Of a DNA stretch of 64,000 nt, positions 41,160 to 52,413 are shown piece after piece (position 1 is the first letter of the stretch; each line of letters begins with the position of its first letter). The DNA is from Orientallactaga sibirica (Eukaryota > Chordata > Mammalia > Rodentia > Dipodidae), in NCBI GenBank assembly GCA_036365145.1, contig JAEOAD010000055.1:4340001-4404000 (forward strand). Reading direction: 5' to 3'. A program made the position numbers and the translations under genes. The notes beneath the pieces were generated by a model. The model was not told the DNA's origin. It saw nothing but the letters and a program-made list of their open reading frames with translations, and did not search any database.

Positions 41160-41640
41160 AAAACCTCATGAGGAAGCAGCATTATTACCACTGTTGACTC
41201 CCTTAAAAATGAGGACACCCAAGTCTGAAAGGAGGCATGTGGATCATTTGGAATCCCACATCAAGAGACAGAGAGGGAGCAGAGAACAGAACCTTAGCTC
41301 CTGAACTCGGGCCTGGTGACAGCAGGTCGGTGGGACACCAAGAAGGAGGCAGATGGAGGTTCAGAGGGGCACTGAGAAGCAGAATCCCCTGTGGCTGCCC
41401 TCCCCCATACTCGCCCCCAGCTAAGAAACATAAATCCACACACCATGGAGGTCCCATTTGCAGTGTTTTTGTTGTATTTTGGGGAGACGATCTCTAGCTT
41501 GAGGTGAGAATAGGCTGTTTTATACCCAACTGGAGAGAGAACATATTGACACAAGCTTTGCTGAAGTGCAATTGCATAATATGTGGCTAACATCCCCAAA
41601 TTGCAACAGTAATTGCATTTCTAAAATAATTTTCTTGAGC
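41160..41640. other. Intergenic, no gene seen
   Basis: A MIR-like antisense patch is possible near 41205-41260; otherwise unassigned. Confidence 0.35.
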
Positions 41641-41684
41641 CAGGAACAGTGGTAAATGCCTGTAGTCCAAGCTACATTGAATAC

Positions 41685-41689
<5 letters not shown>

Positions 41690-41726
<37 letters not shown>

Positions 41727-41741
41727 CCTCCCTCCCTCTTG
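41690..41741. repeat. (CT)n microsatellite
   Basis: About 15 CT units followed by a CTCC-rich stretch. Confidence 0.9.
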
Positions 41742-41742
41742 T

Positions 41743-42093
41743 TTTGAGACAGGGTCATATGTAGCCCTGGCTGGCCTCCGAATCTCTATGTAGCCAAGGA
41801 TGACAGTGAATTCCTGATCCACCTGCCTTCACTTCTTCTTCTTTTTTTTTTTCATTTTTTTAAGTTTATTTTATTTTTATTCATTTATTTATTTGACAGA
41901 GAAAGAGAATGGGAGCGCCAGGGCCTCTAGCCACTGCAAACGAACTCCAGATGTGTGCGCCCCCTTGTGCATCTGGCTAATGTGGGTCTTCTTGGGGAAT
42001 CGAACCTGGGTCCGTTGGATTTGCAGTCAAGTGCCTTAAACACTAAGCCATCCCTCCAGCTAGAATTGCAGGTGTGCACCAACCACACCTGGT
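41743..42093 (-). repeat. Old B1-type SINE split by a Dip-type SINE
   Basis: 'gttttgagacagggtcatatgtagccctggctggcc' resumes after the insertion as 'gaattgcaggtgtgcaccaaccacacctgg'. The first part resembles murid-type B1 more than the common B1 here. Confidence 0.65.
41846..42060 (-). repeat. Dip-type tRNA SINE inside old B1
   Basis: 'ttcattttttttaagtttattttattttt' to 'ccatccctccagc'. Confidence 0.9.
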
Positions 42094-42096
42094 TTA

Positions 42097-42172
42097 AACA
42101 GTGCCTGGGGTCAAACCCAGGGCGTTGTGTATGCTAAGCAAGCACTCTACCAACTAAGCTACATTTTCAGCT
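42097..42172 (-). repeat. ID SINE (BC1-related)
   Basis: 'gtcaaacccagggcgttgtgtatgctaagcaagcactctaccaactaagctacattttcagc' is an antisense ID head. Confidence 0.72.
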
Positions 42173-42264
42173 TTAAGATCCTCATCTCTTTAAAAAAATA
42201 ACATAAAATACTCTTCTTGGATAATCATCATAGGTAAAAGTTTAGCTGCAAGAATTTGTGTACT

Positions 42265-42416
42265 GTGTAGTTTTGTTTTTTGAGGTAGCATCTCATTCTA
42301 TCCAAGGCTGACCTGGAATTCACTATGTAGCCTCAGGGTGGCCTCGAACTCACGGCAATCCTCCTACCTCTGCCTCCCGAGTGCTGGGATTAAAGGTGTG
42401 CACCGCCACGCCTGGC
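42265..42416 (-). repeat. B1 SINE
   Basis: 'ttttgttttttgaggtagcatctc' to 'caccgccacgcctggc'. TAGCTGCAAGAAT occurs shortly before (about 42243) and directly after (42418) it. Confidence 0.9.
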
Positions 42417-42429
42417 ATAGCTGCAAGAA

Positions 42430-42770
42430 TATTAATCATTATTATTTACAACAGTAAAAAAATTGAAACCAATCGAAAACTCATCAATAGTATCGTGTTT
42501 AAGTAACTTATGGAATACATATGAAGAGAATATTGGCCAGCCATAAAAATTAAGCTGCACGTAGATTCAAAAACAAAGCAATGCCCTCTTCCAGATCTGA
42601 ACTCATACTTCATACCAAAACTAACTCAAAATGGATGTGGACTTAAAAGTAAAACTTGAAAATATGCAACTATTAGGTCAAGGTGTAAGAGAAAATCTTT
42701 AATATCAAGTCCTGGACAACAAACTTTTAAGTTTGATATCAAAAGGACAACTCATTTTTTTTAAATTCAT
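42430..42770 (+). mobile_element. L1 ORF2 3' fragments
   Basis: 'atggaatacatatgaagag...ggccagccataaaaatt' and 'acttcataccaaaactaactcaaaatggatgtgg...ggtgtaagagaaaatctttaatatcaagtcctgg' match the distal L1 ORF2 region. No open frame. Confidence 0.6.
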
Positions 42771-42872
42771 AATTTGGGTGGGGAGAGTGCTCAGTGATCA
42801 AAGATGCTTGCTTGCAAAGCCTACTGGCCCAGGATTCAGTTCCCCAATACCCATGTAAAGACAGATGCACAA

Positions 42873-43012
42873 GCCAGGTATGATAATGAACGCCTTTAAT
42901 TCCAGCACTCCAGGTAGGAGGATCGTCATGAGTTCAAGTCCACCCTGAGACTACATAGTGAATTCTAGGTCAGCCTGGACCAGAGTGAGACCCTACCTTG
43001 GAAAAAAAAAAA
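42873..43012 (+). repeat. B1 SINE nested in a Dip-type SINE
   Basis: Perfect target duplication AAAGACAGATGCACAA (42857-42872 and 43013-43028). Confidence 0.93.
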
Positions 43013-43081
43013 AAAGACAGATGCACAAAGTGACACATGTATACATGTATCTGGAGTTTGTTTGATGCCCATTCTCATTCT

Positions 43082-43320
43082 TTTTAATTTTTTTTTTGTT
43101 TATTTTTATTTATTTATTTGAAAGTGACAGATAAACAAAGGGGGAGAGAGAGAGAGAGAGAGAAGGGGCGCATTAGGGCCTCCAGCCACTGCAAACGAAC
43201 TCCAGATGCATGTGCCACCTTGTGCATCTGGCTTACATGGATACTGGGTAATCAAGCCTCGAACCAGGGTCCTTAGGCTTCACAGGCAAGTGCTTAACCG
43301 CTAAGCCATCTCTCCAGCCC
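43082..43320 (-). repeat. Dip-type tRNA SINE nested in the tail of another
   Basis: Antisense copy interrupting 'ttctcattctt', which is duplicated on the other side. Confidence 0.9.
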
Positions 43321-43389
43321 CCGTTCTCATTCTTATTCTCTCTCTCTCTTTCTGATTATAAATAAATAAATTTTTTTAAACATTGGTAG

Positions 43390-43860
43390 TTGGACGTCAT
43401 CAAAAATATTATACTTTGAATCTGAGGTGTCCCCAAAAGGATGATGTGTTGAAGGCTTGGTCACCAGCCTGTGGCCCTATGGAAAGTGGTGACATCTTAG
43501 AAGATGGGGCTACTGGAAGGAAGTTATGTCACTTAGGTTGTGCTCCTTGCAGGAGTCATGGGATCCCAGCCCCCTTTTCATTTGTTTCTTGGCTACCATG
43601 AGCTTCCTGTGGCTCCACCACAACAACTATCACTGATAGATACAGATATAGATATAGATATAGATATAGATATAGATACAGATATAGACATAGATATAGA
43701 TATAGATAGATATAGAACCAAGCAATGATGGACTGAAGTCTCAGAAACTATGAGCCAACATGCTGATATTCTGTCCCGCTGGTCTGGGTGTGAATCATGC
43801 ATGTGAATACAGTTTGTGAGAATGCAGTGAACTATAATCTATTTATGATGCGGGAGCTTT
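43390..43860 (+). repeat. DNA-transposon-like dispersed repeat with internal satellite
   Basis: 'ttgaatctgaggtgtccccaaaagg...ggtcaccagcctgtggccc...catgagcttcctgtggctccacca...gatggactgaagtctcagaaactatgagccaa' is an old medium-copy repeat, expanded in the middle by an (ATAGAT)n array. Confidence 0.5.
43636..43713. repeat. (ATAGAT)n hexanucleotide array
   Basis: About 12 units of GATATA/GATACA inside the dispersed repeat; some read as alternating Ile-Asp in translation, which is not meaningful. Confidence 0.95.
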
Positions 43861-43903
43861 CTTACATATGTACTATGCGTCTCTATATATATATATATAT
43901 ATT

Positions 43904-44127
43904 TTAATTTATTTGATTTTATTTATTTGAGAGAGATACAGAGAGAAAGAGGCAAATAGAGAGAGAGAGAATGGGTACACCGGAGCCTCCAGCCCCTGCA
44001 AACGAACTCCAGATGCATGTGCCACCTAATGCATCTGGCTTATGTGGGTACTGGACAATCAAGCCTTGAACTGGCTTTCTTAGGCTTCACAAGCAAGCGC
44101 TAAACCACTAAGCTATCTTTCCAGCCC
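43904..44127 (-). repeat. Dip-type tRNA SINE
   Basis: (TA)n and T-rich lead, ending 'ctatctttccagccccc'. Confidence 0.9.
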
Positions 44128-44128
44128 C

Positions 44129-44326
44129 CAAAATATTTTTAAAATCTTTTTCATTTTTACTTATCTAGTTGATGGGGGGCAGAGAGAAATGGGCATACCA
44201 GGGCCTCCAGCCACTGCAAATGAACTCCAGATGCATGTGCCATCATGTGCATCTGGCTTACCTGGGTACTGGGGAATCAAATCCAAGTTCGTAGGCTTCG
44301 CGGGCAAGCACCCCAACTTCTAAGCC
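44129..44326 (-). repeat. Dip-type tRNA SINE, 5' end degraded
   Basis: Antisense, tandem to the previous copy; ends 'gcaccccaacttctaagcccc' without the terminal head motif. Confidence 0.85.
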
Positions 44327-44422
44327 CCAATAAAAAGATATTTTAAAAGGTTAACCCTGCATAGGAATGTGTTAAGGTCTAAGAAAATATATATCTTTAG
44401 TAGAGATAAAAGCAAGGGTACA

Positions 44423-44880
44423 AGCTGGGCATAGTGGCACATGCCTGTAATGCCAGCACTTAGGAGGTAGAGGCTGGGTGATCACAAATTCCAGACAAGT
44501 CTGATGCTACAGTTACTTTCTCTTTGTTGGGACAAAGCAGTTGTCCAACAAGAAGCAGTTTATGGAAGGAAAGGGATTATTTCTGGCTTAGAGTTTCATC
44601 ATGTTAAGGAAAGTGTAGCAGGAGCAGACAAGCTGGCCATCATCCTATTTTCACATCAGCAAGGAGGGCAGCAAGCAGAGCGGGGAAACAGAACACACCA
44701 AGGCCTGTCCCTAGGGACACCCTTCCTATAGCAAGCTTCCACCTCCCAAAGGCTCTACAACCTTCCTAAACAGCGCCACCAAGTGGGGACTAAGGATTCA
44801 AACAAATGATTCTATGAAGCACATTTTACATTCAAATCACCACATCTGGGCTATATAGTCAGACCCTGTTAGAAAGAAAA
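44423..44880 (+). repeat. Old B1 split by a medium-reiterated repeat
   Basis: 'agctgggcatagtggcacatgcctgtaatgccagc' (44423-44506) resumes at 44848 as 'gggctatatagtcagaccctgttag'. The intervening insertion is the RMER1-like element. Confidence 0.65.
44507..44845 (+). repeat. RMER1-like repeat, second copy
   Basis: 'tttgttgggacaaagcag...aagcagtttatggaaggaaaggg...cacatcagcaaggagg...ttacattcaaatcaccac' parallels 3600-4478. This uninterrupted copy shows where the solo LTR entered the other. Confidence 0.55.
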
Positions 44881-44982
44881 AGAGAGGGAAGAGGGAAGGG
44901 ATGAAGGAAGGGAAGGAAAGAGAAAAGAAAGGAAGGAAGGAAAGAAAGAAGGAAAGAAGAAAGGAAGGAAGGGAGGAAGGGG
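44876..44982. repeat. (GAAA/GGAA)n purine-rich array
   Basis: About 105 bp of GGAAG/GAAAG words. Confidence 0.92.
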
Positions 44983-45167
44983 TATAAAATAGTACACATT
45001 TCTTGACAAAATATACATTAAAAGGAAACTGAAGGAAGATATGTCAAAAGGTTAACAATAACTAGCTCTGGGTTGTATGAGTAATTCTAATTTCCCCTCA
45101 TATTTGCTATGATAAATATAAGTTTTGAAGGAAAATACCAAAAAATGGCTTAAATGATAACCTTTTA

Positions 45168-45366
45168 AAAAAATATTATTTATTTAGTTATTTATTTGAG
45201 AGAAAGAGCCAGAAAGAGAGAGAGAGAAAATAGGTACGCCAGGGTCTCTAGCCACTGCAAACAAACTCCAGTTGCATGGGCCCCCTTGTGGGTCCTGGAG
45301 AGTTGAACCAGGATCCTTTGGCTTTGCAGGCAAATGCCTTAACCTCTAAGCCATCTCTCCGGCCCA
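45168..45366 (-). repeat. Dip-type tRNA SINE
   Basis: Perfect 18-bp target duplication TTAAATGATAACCTTTTA (45150-45167 and 45367-45384), the last A shared with the tail. Confidence 0.93.
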
Positions 45367-45564
45367 TTAAATGATAACCTTTTAGATTTCTATGCAATGC
45401 ACTGGTTTAAGAGCATTTTATAATCTTATACTCAGCTTAGTGGACAGAAGTCATCATTCTGAGTTTACCCATTAGGAAATGGTAGTCAGAGAGGGGGAGT
45501 CTCCTCAGTTATGTCCCTGAGCAAGTACAGCCCTCAAACCCCCTCCCAGTCCATTCCTGCACTT

Positions 45565-45735
45565 GTTTTGTTTTGTTTTGTTTTGTTGTTTTTGTTTTTT
45601 GAGATAGGGTTTCACTCTAGCCCAGACTGACCTGGAATTTACTATGTAGTCTCAGGGTGGCCTCAAACTCACAGCAATTCTCCTACCTCTGTCTCCCGAG
45701 TGCTGGGATTAAAGGCATGTGCCACATGCCTGGCA
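45565..45735 (-). repeat. B1 SINE with (TTTTG)n tail
   Basis: Perfect 14-bp target duplication CCATTCCTGCACTT (45551-45564 and 45736-45749). Confidence 0.94.
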
Positions 45736-45749
45736 CCATTCCTGCACTT

Positions 45750-46545
45750 TTGCCATCACTACTCAGCTACCACAAGCAAACACCATGCTGAGCACAGGGG
45801 GACTTCAAGGCCCCAAAGCTGGACCTCCCACGTCATTCAGTCCAACCTCACCATCACACCCCAAGATAGCTTCCTGGTCCCTTCGTGCATAGCATGGATG
45901 ACAGGGAACTCACTCCCTGCTAAGGCAGTCCTTCCGTTCTAAAGATGCTCAGGTGAATTACTCTGCATTTCTGTTGACCCCAGCACCTCTTCTCCACCTT
46001 CCCTCACCTAGCCTTATCCTGTTCCTCTGTCTTTTCTTGTATCAGTCCTGCACAATGTGGAAGACAGCCTTTCTATCTCTGTCCTTCGTTTTCAGGGGTG
46101 GGATTCCAAGCTGATCAGTTTCCAGATTCAGTTCTGAGGACCAGAATATCTGAGCAATGTACACAAGGTCGTCGAACAAGATCTGATTCTGTTTAATTTG
46201 ATGACGACTGAATGTGTGCCATGGTCCAGGACTGTGTTGCCTTTGCTGATATGGTCAGAGCTATTGGATGCTGGGGAACACATAGGGTCCCCCGTTGATG
46301 AGCAGGGGGACAAAAGTAGACAAAAGGCAGCTTAGTGCCAACCTTGCTCTGGGGTGCTCTGAAAGTGATGATCACCAACCTCCCCAACACTCACCCAGAT
46401 GAGCCTACACACACTCCACCCACATATTTATCACCCCAAAACTCCTCAGGTACTGTCCAACACTATTCTTGTGGTCATCAGGAAAATAAGCCAGTGGAGA
46501 GGAGCTGAGGAAGAGAGTGGTGGAAGGAAGGAAGCAGGGCCCAGT
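45750..46545. other. Intergenic, no gene seen
   Basis: Unassigned sequence; antisense open frames at 46128-46390 lack recognisable domains. Confidence 0.4.
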
Positions 46546-46630
46546 CTCCAACTGGAGTTCTGAGATAACTTCATCAAAGTCACTTCTCCTCTTGGGACCT
46601 CAACTTCCTCATTTGCAGGGTGCAGATCTC
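46546..46630 (+). repeat. MIR SINE fragment
   Basis: 'aacttcatcaaagtcacttctcctcttgggacctcaacttcctcatttgcagggtgc' matches the MIR core. Confidence 0.6.
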
Positions 46631-46754
46631 TGACCTATACCATGCCATGGCCCATGTGGGGATCAGGGACAGAAAGATTCAGAGAAATCAGGACCTGTGT
46701 CAGATCACAGGGGGCAGGATGGGCTGTTGCTACATAAACTGTGCAGAACCCTTC

Positions 46755-46838
46755 ATTTCATTTCTTCCTTCTTTCCTTTCTCCCTCTTTTTCTTCCTTCT
46801 CTCCTTCCCTTCCTCCTTTCTTCCTTTCTCCTCTTTTG
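46755..46838. repeat. (TTCC/CTTT)n pyrimidine-rich tract
   Basis: About 85 bp nearly free of purines. Confidence 0.88.
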
Positions 46839-46849
46839 GTTAAAGGCTG

Positions 46850-48050
46850 CAGAGGTGAGTCAGCAGCAGATGTGGATCTCAAGAGTACCCATTGTGTTGG
46901 TGAGGGAGCTGGGTGAAGAAATGGAATCATGCCTTCCTGCTGGTGAAGAAATGGAATCGTACTTTCCTGCAGGACACAAGGAGGCTTCATGAAGGAAGTG
47001 ACCTAGGCCTGGGATTTGATGAAAGACTAAATGTAGGTCCTGATGGACAAGATAGTCCGAATAGATTTAACAAAGCAAAGGCATGAATGTGAGAGAGGGG
47101 TTCCCCCTCCCCTAAGAAAAGCCTTCCGAAGACGAAGACTTTCCAGAAAGGAAGGCCAAGTGAAGGAGCTGGCTTTGGGCTTGTTTGGAATGCTCTGGCG
47201 AGAAGCTTTATATGGAGCACTGAGAAGCTATAATAAAAGGACTTTTAGGTCTTTCTGAGATTCTGAGTTAACCCTGGTTAGAAAGATCACTTTTTCTTTC
47301 AGTCCAAAGGCCATGAGTGTCACATTCCAGGGCTAAAGGATCTTGAACTGAAGTCAGGCCACTATAACTCACAAGTGGCATGTGTGTACGATGGCAGGCA
47401 ACCTTGAACATGCACAAGCTGTCCTGTCTGGTGCCAACGGATGTCCCTTCATCTTCCTGTGATTATGCTCTTAGCATCCCACTCTGAGCTTCTCCGAGGA
47501 GGGCTAGTGTCCCAAGTCTGCTGCCCACATGAGGACCTGCTAAAGACCCATGGTCTGGGGAAGTTCTCTGGCCTATAGACAGGCCCTGGGCTGCCCGCAG
47601 CAGCCCTACCAACATCCTGGCCTCTGAGGACTCCCAGAACACACCCAGACAATAGAGATCCTTTCTCATTCTGACACCCAACAACCAATTTATCCCCTGC
47701 TGCTCTGAGATTTAGACTCTTAAGACATAGGCCAGTGATCCCTGTTCAGCACGATGGATTCTCTTTTCCTGGAAGTCTAGGAGCTTTGGGTTCACTCCCT
47801 GCTCTCAAGGGCCTTAGGTGAGTAAACTGAACATATGTCACAATTCCAGGCTTGCTCAGAATGGAAAAGGGTGGAGCCTTTGTGATGGCCCAAGGAGAAT
47901 GCATGAGGAAAAGAGCCCAGGGGCTAGAGACCGAATCCAAGCAGGCATGGAGACCGGGAGGGAGTCACACTGACTCTAACGCTCTGGCTGAAACACACAC
48001 ACATACAGAGAGAGACAATACACAAGGATACTCATTACATCTTTTTTAAA
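46850..48050. other. Intergenic, unassigned
   Basis: Possible ancient repeat near 46980-47240 (gcaaaggcatgaatgtgagagag). A 19-bp GAAGAAATGGAATC-type duplication occurs near 46914 and 46944. No gene called. Confidence 0.4.
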
Positions 48051-48063
48051 AAAGCATCTTTTA

Positions 48064-48209
48064 GCCGGGCATGGTGGCGCGCGCCTTTCTTTAATCCCAG
48101 CACTGGGGAGGCAGAGGTAGGAGGATCACCATGAGTTCAAGGCCATCCTGAGACTACATAATGAATTCCAAGTCAGCCTGGACTAGAGTGAGACTCTACC
48201 TCAAAAAAA
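48064..48209 (+). repeat. B1 SINE
   Basis: 'agccgggcatggtggcgcgcgcc' to 'ctacctcaaaa'; flanked by AAAGCATCTTTT and AAATCATCTTTT. Confidence 0.92.
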
Positions 48210-48397
48210 AAATCATCTTTTGCATGATAGAAAAATGTATAAGTAAATTAGAGAGCCAGAAGAGAGGTAACTTAATCAAACTGTTCTATTGGTGATAGTA
48301 GGAAATAGAAGATATGGAGAAACAGTCACAGGAAAATATAAAATAGATGGATGTGTTCATTCCTTTCTTTCTCTTTCTTCCTTCCTTCCTTTCTTCC

Positions 48398-48574
48398 TTT
48401 TTTTTTTTGTTGTTGTTTTTTTCATTTTTCTGTTTTTCAAGGTAGGGTCTCACTCTAGCCCAGGCTGACCTGGAATTCACTATGGAGTCTCAGGGTGGGC
48501 CTTGAACTCATGGCAATCCTCCTACCTTTGCCTCCTGAATGCTGGGATTAAAGGCGTGCGCCACCACACCCGAC
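48398..48574 (-). repeat. B1 SINE flanked by CTTT arrays
   Basis: T/TTG-rich lead, 'ttttcaaggtagggtctcactctagcc' to 'gcgccaccacacccgac'. Confidence 0.9.
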
Positions 48575-48683
48575 TCTTTCTCTCTTTCTTTCTTACTCTT
48601 TCTTCCTTTTTCTTTCCTTCCTTCCTTCCTTCTTTTCTTCTTTCTTTCTTTCTTTCTTTCTTTTTTTCTTTCTTTCTTTCTTT
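48575..48683. repeat. (CTTT)n/(CTTC)n microsatellite
   Basis: About 110 bp of tetranucleotide words between two SINEs. Confidence 0.93.
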
Positions 48684-48762
48684 GGCTGGTCCCAAACACA
48701 TGATCCTTCTGCCTCAACCTCCTGAGTGCTAGGGTTATAGGCATGTGCCACTATACCTGCTA
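48684..48762 (-). repeat. Proto-B1/Alu-like monomer
   Basis: 'ggctggtcccaaacacatgatccttctgcctcaacctcctgagtgctagggttataggcatgtgccac', antisense. Confidence 0.6.
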
Positions 48763-48769
48763 AAAGTGG

Positions 48770-50618
48770 TTATTTCACAGTATTTTTACTATCATTTTTT
48801 GGTGCATTTTCCTCTGCTTCTCTGCTACAGAGAAGGTGTAGAATCTGAACTGATGGTTGATCTGTATAACAATGACAAAAGGTCTGAAGGAACACCCATG
48901 GGTGTGCCTTGCACCTCCAGTGTTCTGTCATGAGGCCAAACAGCTCAGTGAGCCCAGGCAGTATAAACAATACTGAATTCTAGAAGACTCAGAATTTCTT
49001 GATTCTTGGGTCCTAGAACAGAAACAACAGAGACCACCAATAAATTGCAGATTCTGGCCTGTGGCCTGGGGTGGAGGTGTCGGGACTTGATAAGGAGGAT
49101 CAGGAGTTCAAGGCACACGTCTATAAAAAAAAAATTATTGAGGGCTGAATTAACTAATGATGTAGGGAAACAACTTCAAGAACCTTTCGGATACACTGGG
49201 AATTCTGTTTTTTCAAACAGTGAGAGTATTAAGTCCAATGCCCAGCACTGGTCAGCTGCCCCAGCTCAGTGAAGCTCAGATCCAGTGGGCACGACATAGT
49301 GCCAGGCCCCTCGGGCATCAGCTGAGCTCTGCAGCGGAGGCTTCTGTCTTCTGAAGCTGTGGCAAAGTGCGGGCTCTGGTGGTCTTACAGCCATATTCTG
49401 TTAAGGTGAAGAGAAGAGTTGACACCAGAGTCCTTACTGTACCCCGTCATTCCCCATCCCAGTTCATTTGCATACTTCCCGAGGGATATTTCAGACATAG
49501 ACTATGTCCTTGGACATGTGACTGCAAGCAGCAAACAGCCCCAGACCTTGTCCCAGGGACGGTGTTCTCAATGCACTCAGATTCCAGAATAATGGCTTAT
49601 GGTTTTGTTCTTCCTCTCCTGAATACCTAATAACACAGGAGCAACTGGAGGATGCCAGGGTCAAAGGTGATCTAACAGCCTTTGAAACTGTTGGTCCTAG
49701 GGGGCCTCTAGCCGCTCTGCGACGCTCAGTGGGCTCACGGGAGCCTTCCAAGAAGCCTCACCATTTCTAGACCAATTCCCATCTAGTCACTCTGACATCT
49801 GAGCACACATCTCATTGCCATTTCCTGGCAATTACCCTTCCTCCTGCCTCCCTCTGCTCCATATTGCTGTGGCTTCTGCCCCAACATTGGCAGAGGTCTA
49901 AGAACCACGCACTGAGGCAAAGGGTTTGTGAAATCCGCTCTGAGTTGGATGAGTTCTGAGAGCATTGAACCCAGGCCCCTTTGGCACAAATTCATTTCCA
50001 TCTGAGCTGCTTCTCTTTGCCAGGCCCCATGCCAGGCTCTGGGGCTATAGAGCTAGTGTCCTTCACCCTCCCTAGCAGCACTTGAAGAGATAAACTGGCA
50101 TAATCCCCTCTTGGGAGCATTGTGGCATGTGGATTATTTCAACGTGCATTTGGCGGGGGGCACAAACATCATTGGACAGGACATCTCTGAGTCAGCTGTT
50201 ATTTTATCAATGTCCACTTCCCAGAGAGGAGCCTGAGGGAAAATGACCTCACGAATCCAAGGCCCTAGTTCTGGTCTTGACATTTCCCCCATGGGACAAA
50301 GGTGAAGACGCAGAAAGGTTTTTCCCTCTGATATTCTTTGTCTTCCTACGAACTTTCTGGGTAGCACAGTATGTCAAAGAGAAAAGTTGTCAGCAGAGCC
50401 TAAATGCACCTGGGGAGGAAACGGTTCTTGTTTCAGCAGCAGGCCAGGCATCGACAAGCCCTCCACCTCAGCCTTCTGGGGTGGGGGTTAATAATGACCT
50501 GCTGTCTGGGTGCCCCAGAAGAACAGTGATCAACCTTCTTTACAATGTCTTCTCAGGAGAGGTGCTCTGACCCGTGTGTCAGCACCATCTGGGTGCTTGC
50601 TTAAATGCTCAAGCTTTA
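48770..50618. other. Intergenic, about 1.8 kb, mostly unique
   Basis: A short B1-like patch lies near 49085-49110 (gatcaggagttcaaggc). No gene called; open frames are short and overlapping. Confidence 0.4.
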
Positions 50619-50632
50619 CCCTAGACCCTCTG

Positions 50633-50857
50633 TGTTTTTTTAATATATATACATATTATTTTTACTTTTTTATTTATTTGAAAGAGGGAAAGAGGCTGAG
50701 CAAGAGAGAACGGGCACGCCAGGGCTTCCAACCACTGCAAACGAACTCCAGATGCGTGTGCCACCTTGTGCATCTGGCTTACATGGATCCTGGGGAATCG
50801 AACCAAGGTCCTTTGGCTTTGCAGGCAAGTGCCTTGGCCACTAAGCCATCTCTCCAG
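50633..50857 (-). repeat. Dip-type tRNA SINE
   Basis: Perfect 14-bp target duplication CCCTAGACCCTCTG (50619-50632 and 50858-50871). Confidence 0.95.
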
Positions 50858-51203
50858 CCCTAGACCCTCTGATTTAGAATCTTTGGGTGAAGCCAGAAAT
50901 CTGGGCTTTCCTTGGTATTTCTAGGCAGTTATCAGTCAAGTAAAGCTCTGGGAACTTCTGTCCTTTGGTATTTTCCCTCAATTAAATGAAGGGCTTAGAA
51001 CATTCTAGTAAGGATTTGTACTCAGTTCTTTGGCATTCCTCGTGGTGTGTGTTGGGGACATGGTGTGCATGCTGTATATTGGAAGGCCAGCAAGCAGATA
51101 GAGGGACATTTCTTTTCATACTTCAGACCAAAATAGTTTTATTTTATCTATATTTTAAAATTATGAATATGTATTATTTATGTAATGAAAAGAGAAATTT
51201 TGA

Positions 51204-51436
51204 GGGCTAGAGAGATGGCTTAGCAGTTAAGGCGCATGCCTGTGAAGCCTAAGGACCAAAGTTCAATTCTCCAGGTCCCATGTAAGTCATGCACATGGTG
51301 GCGCATGTGTCTGGAATTTGTATGCAGTGGCTCTAGAGGACCTGCCATGCCCATTCTCACAGTCTCTCTCTCTCTCTCCTCCTCCTCTTTCTGTCTCAAA
51401 TAAGTAAATAAACAAACATCTTTCTTTTTTAAAAAA
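51204..51436 (+). repeat. Dip-type tRNA SINE (stacked site)
   Basis: 'gggctagagagatggcttagcag' to '(aaat)n'; target copies AGAGAAATTTTGA (51191-51203) and AGAGAAAATTTGA (51437-51449). Confidence 0.92.
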
Positions 51437-51449
51437 AGAGAAAATTTGA

Positions 51450-51630
51450 AAGCCGGGCGTGGTGGCGCACGCCTTTAATCCCAGCACTCGGGAGGCAGAG
51501 ATAGGAGGATTGACGAAAGTTCGAGGCCACCCTGAAACTACATAGTTAATTCCAGATCAGCCTGGACCAGAGTGAGACCCTACCTTGCAAAACCAAAAAA
51601 AAAAAAAAAAAAAAAAAGAAAGAGAGAGAG
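51450..51630 (+). repeat. B1 SINE (stacked site)
   Basis: 'agccgggcgtggtggcgcacgc' to 'ctaccttgc' with a long A tail; followed by a third target copy AGAGAAATTTTGA (51631-51643). Confidence 0.94.
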
Positions 51631-51643
51631 AGAGAAATTTTGA

Positions 51644-51773
51644 GACAGGGTCTCATGTGGCCCAGGCTGACCTTGAACTGACTATGTAGCTGAGGAGGCC
51701 CTTGAACTCCTAATCCTCCTGTCTCTGCCCACCCCCAGTACTGGATCACAGAAGTGTGACACCAAGTCCAGTT
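51644..51773 (-). repeat. Old B1 SINE
   Basis: 'gacagggtctcatgtggcccaggctgaccttgaactgactatgtagc' to 'gtgtgacaccaagtcc', antisense and diverged. Confidence 0.68.
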
Positions 51774-51837
51774 TAGAACATTGCGTTTCAAAATCCCATT
51801 TAATGGGGCATAGGAGAAGTTTGGAACAACAATTTTT

Positions 51838-51900
51838 CAGGGCACTGGGCACAGTGCCAGGCTTATAATAAATGCTCACTTAGTTGGAGTCATTATTCAC
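51838..51900 (+). repeat. MIR SINE 3' end
   Basis: 'gcactgggcacagtgccaggcttataataaatgctcacttag' is the MIR tail. Confidence 0.65.
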
Positions 51901-52413
51901 AAGGTCCCGCTGCCAGGAAGGGCTTGCCAGGGCTGCTCTGCAGTGGGAAATCTCCTTCACTCTGCTGGCTTGGCTCCCTGAGTCACTGACCAAAGACCAC
52001 GGCTCTTATCTTCCCATCCCGCCTTGTCTCCTCTCAGCAAGATGATCTTAAATATCTCTGAGCTCCCAAACAGGGAGACGGTGAAACTGTCTGAGAAATT
52101 AACCCTCCTCTGGCTCACCGGGCTGTTTCGAGAAGGAGATTTGATGGCATATGGCAGGTCTGGCACAAGACTTGTGGCCTGGGGACTCTTTGGCAGTTGT
52201 TAATTTCTTCCCTCTGTCTCAAGAGAGGGAGCGGTAGGTATGGCATCTGCCACCTCCATATCTTAACACCATGACAGGTGAAGAAGAGAGTGCGCAGAGT
52301 GGACATTGTCAAAGGCCACTGGCACTCTAAAACATGAGTGGGCGCTGACATAAGCAGGGGAAAAAGAGAGGCCAGAGGGTTTGTGAAGACTTTCTAAAGA
52401 AGACTCCACTTCA

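Larger units (their letters stand above)
42778..43380 (+). repeat. Dip-type tRNA SINE split by two later insertions
   Basis: Head at 42778 ('gtggggagagtgctcagtg'), body resumes at 43013 ('agacagatgcacaaagtg') and tail at 43321 ('cgttctcattcttattctctctc...aaataaataaa'). A B1 and an antisense Dip-type SINE lie inside. Confidence 0.85.

Noticed and set aside
46748..46840. Polypyrimidine tract as a splice signal or regulatory element
   Set aside because: It is a simple tetranucleotide-derived array with no adjoining exon.
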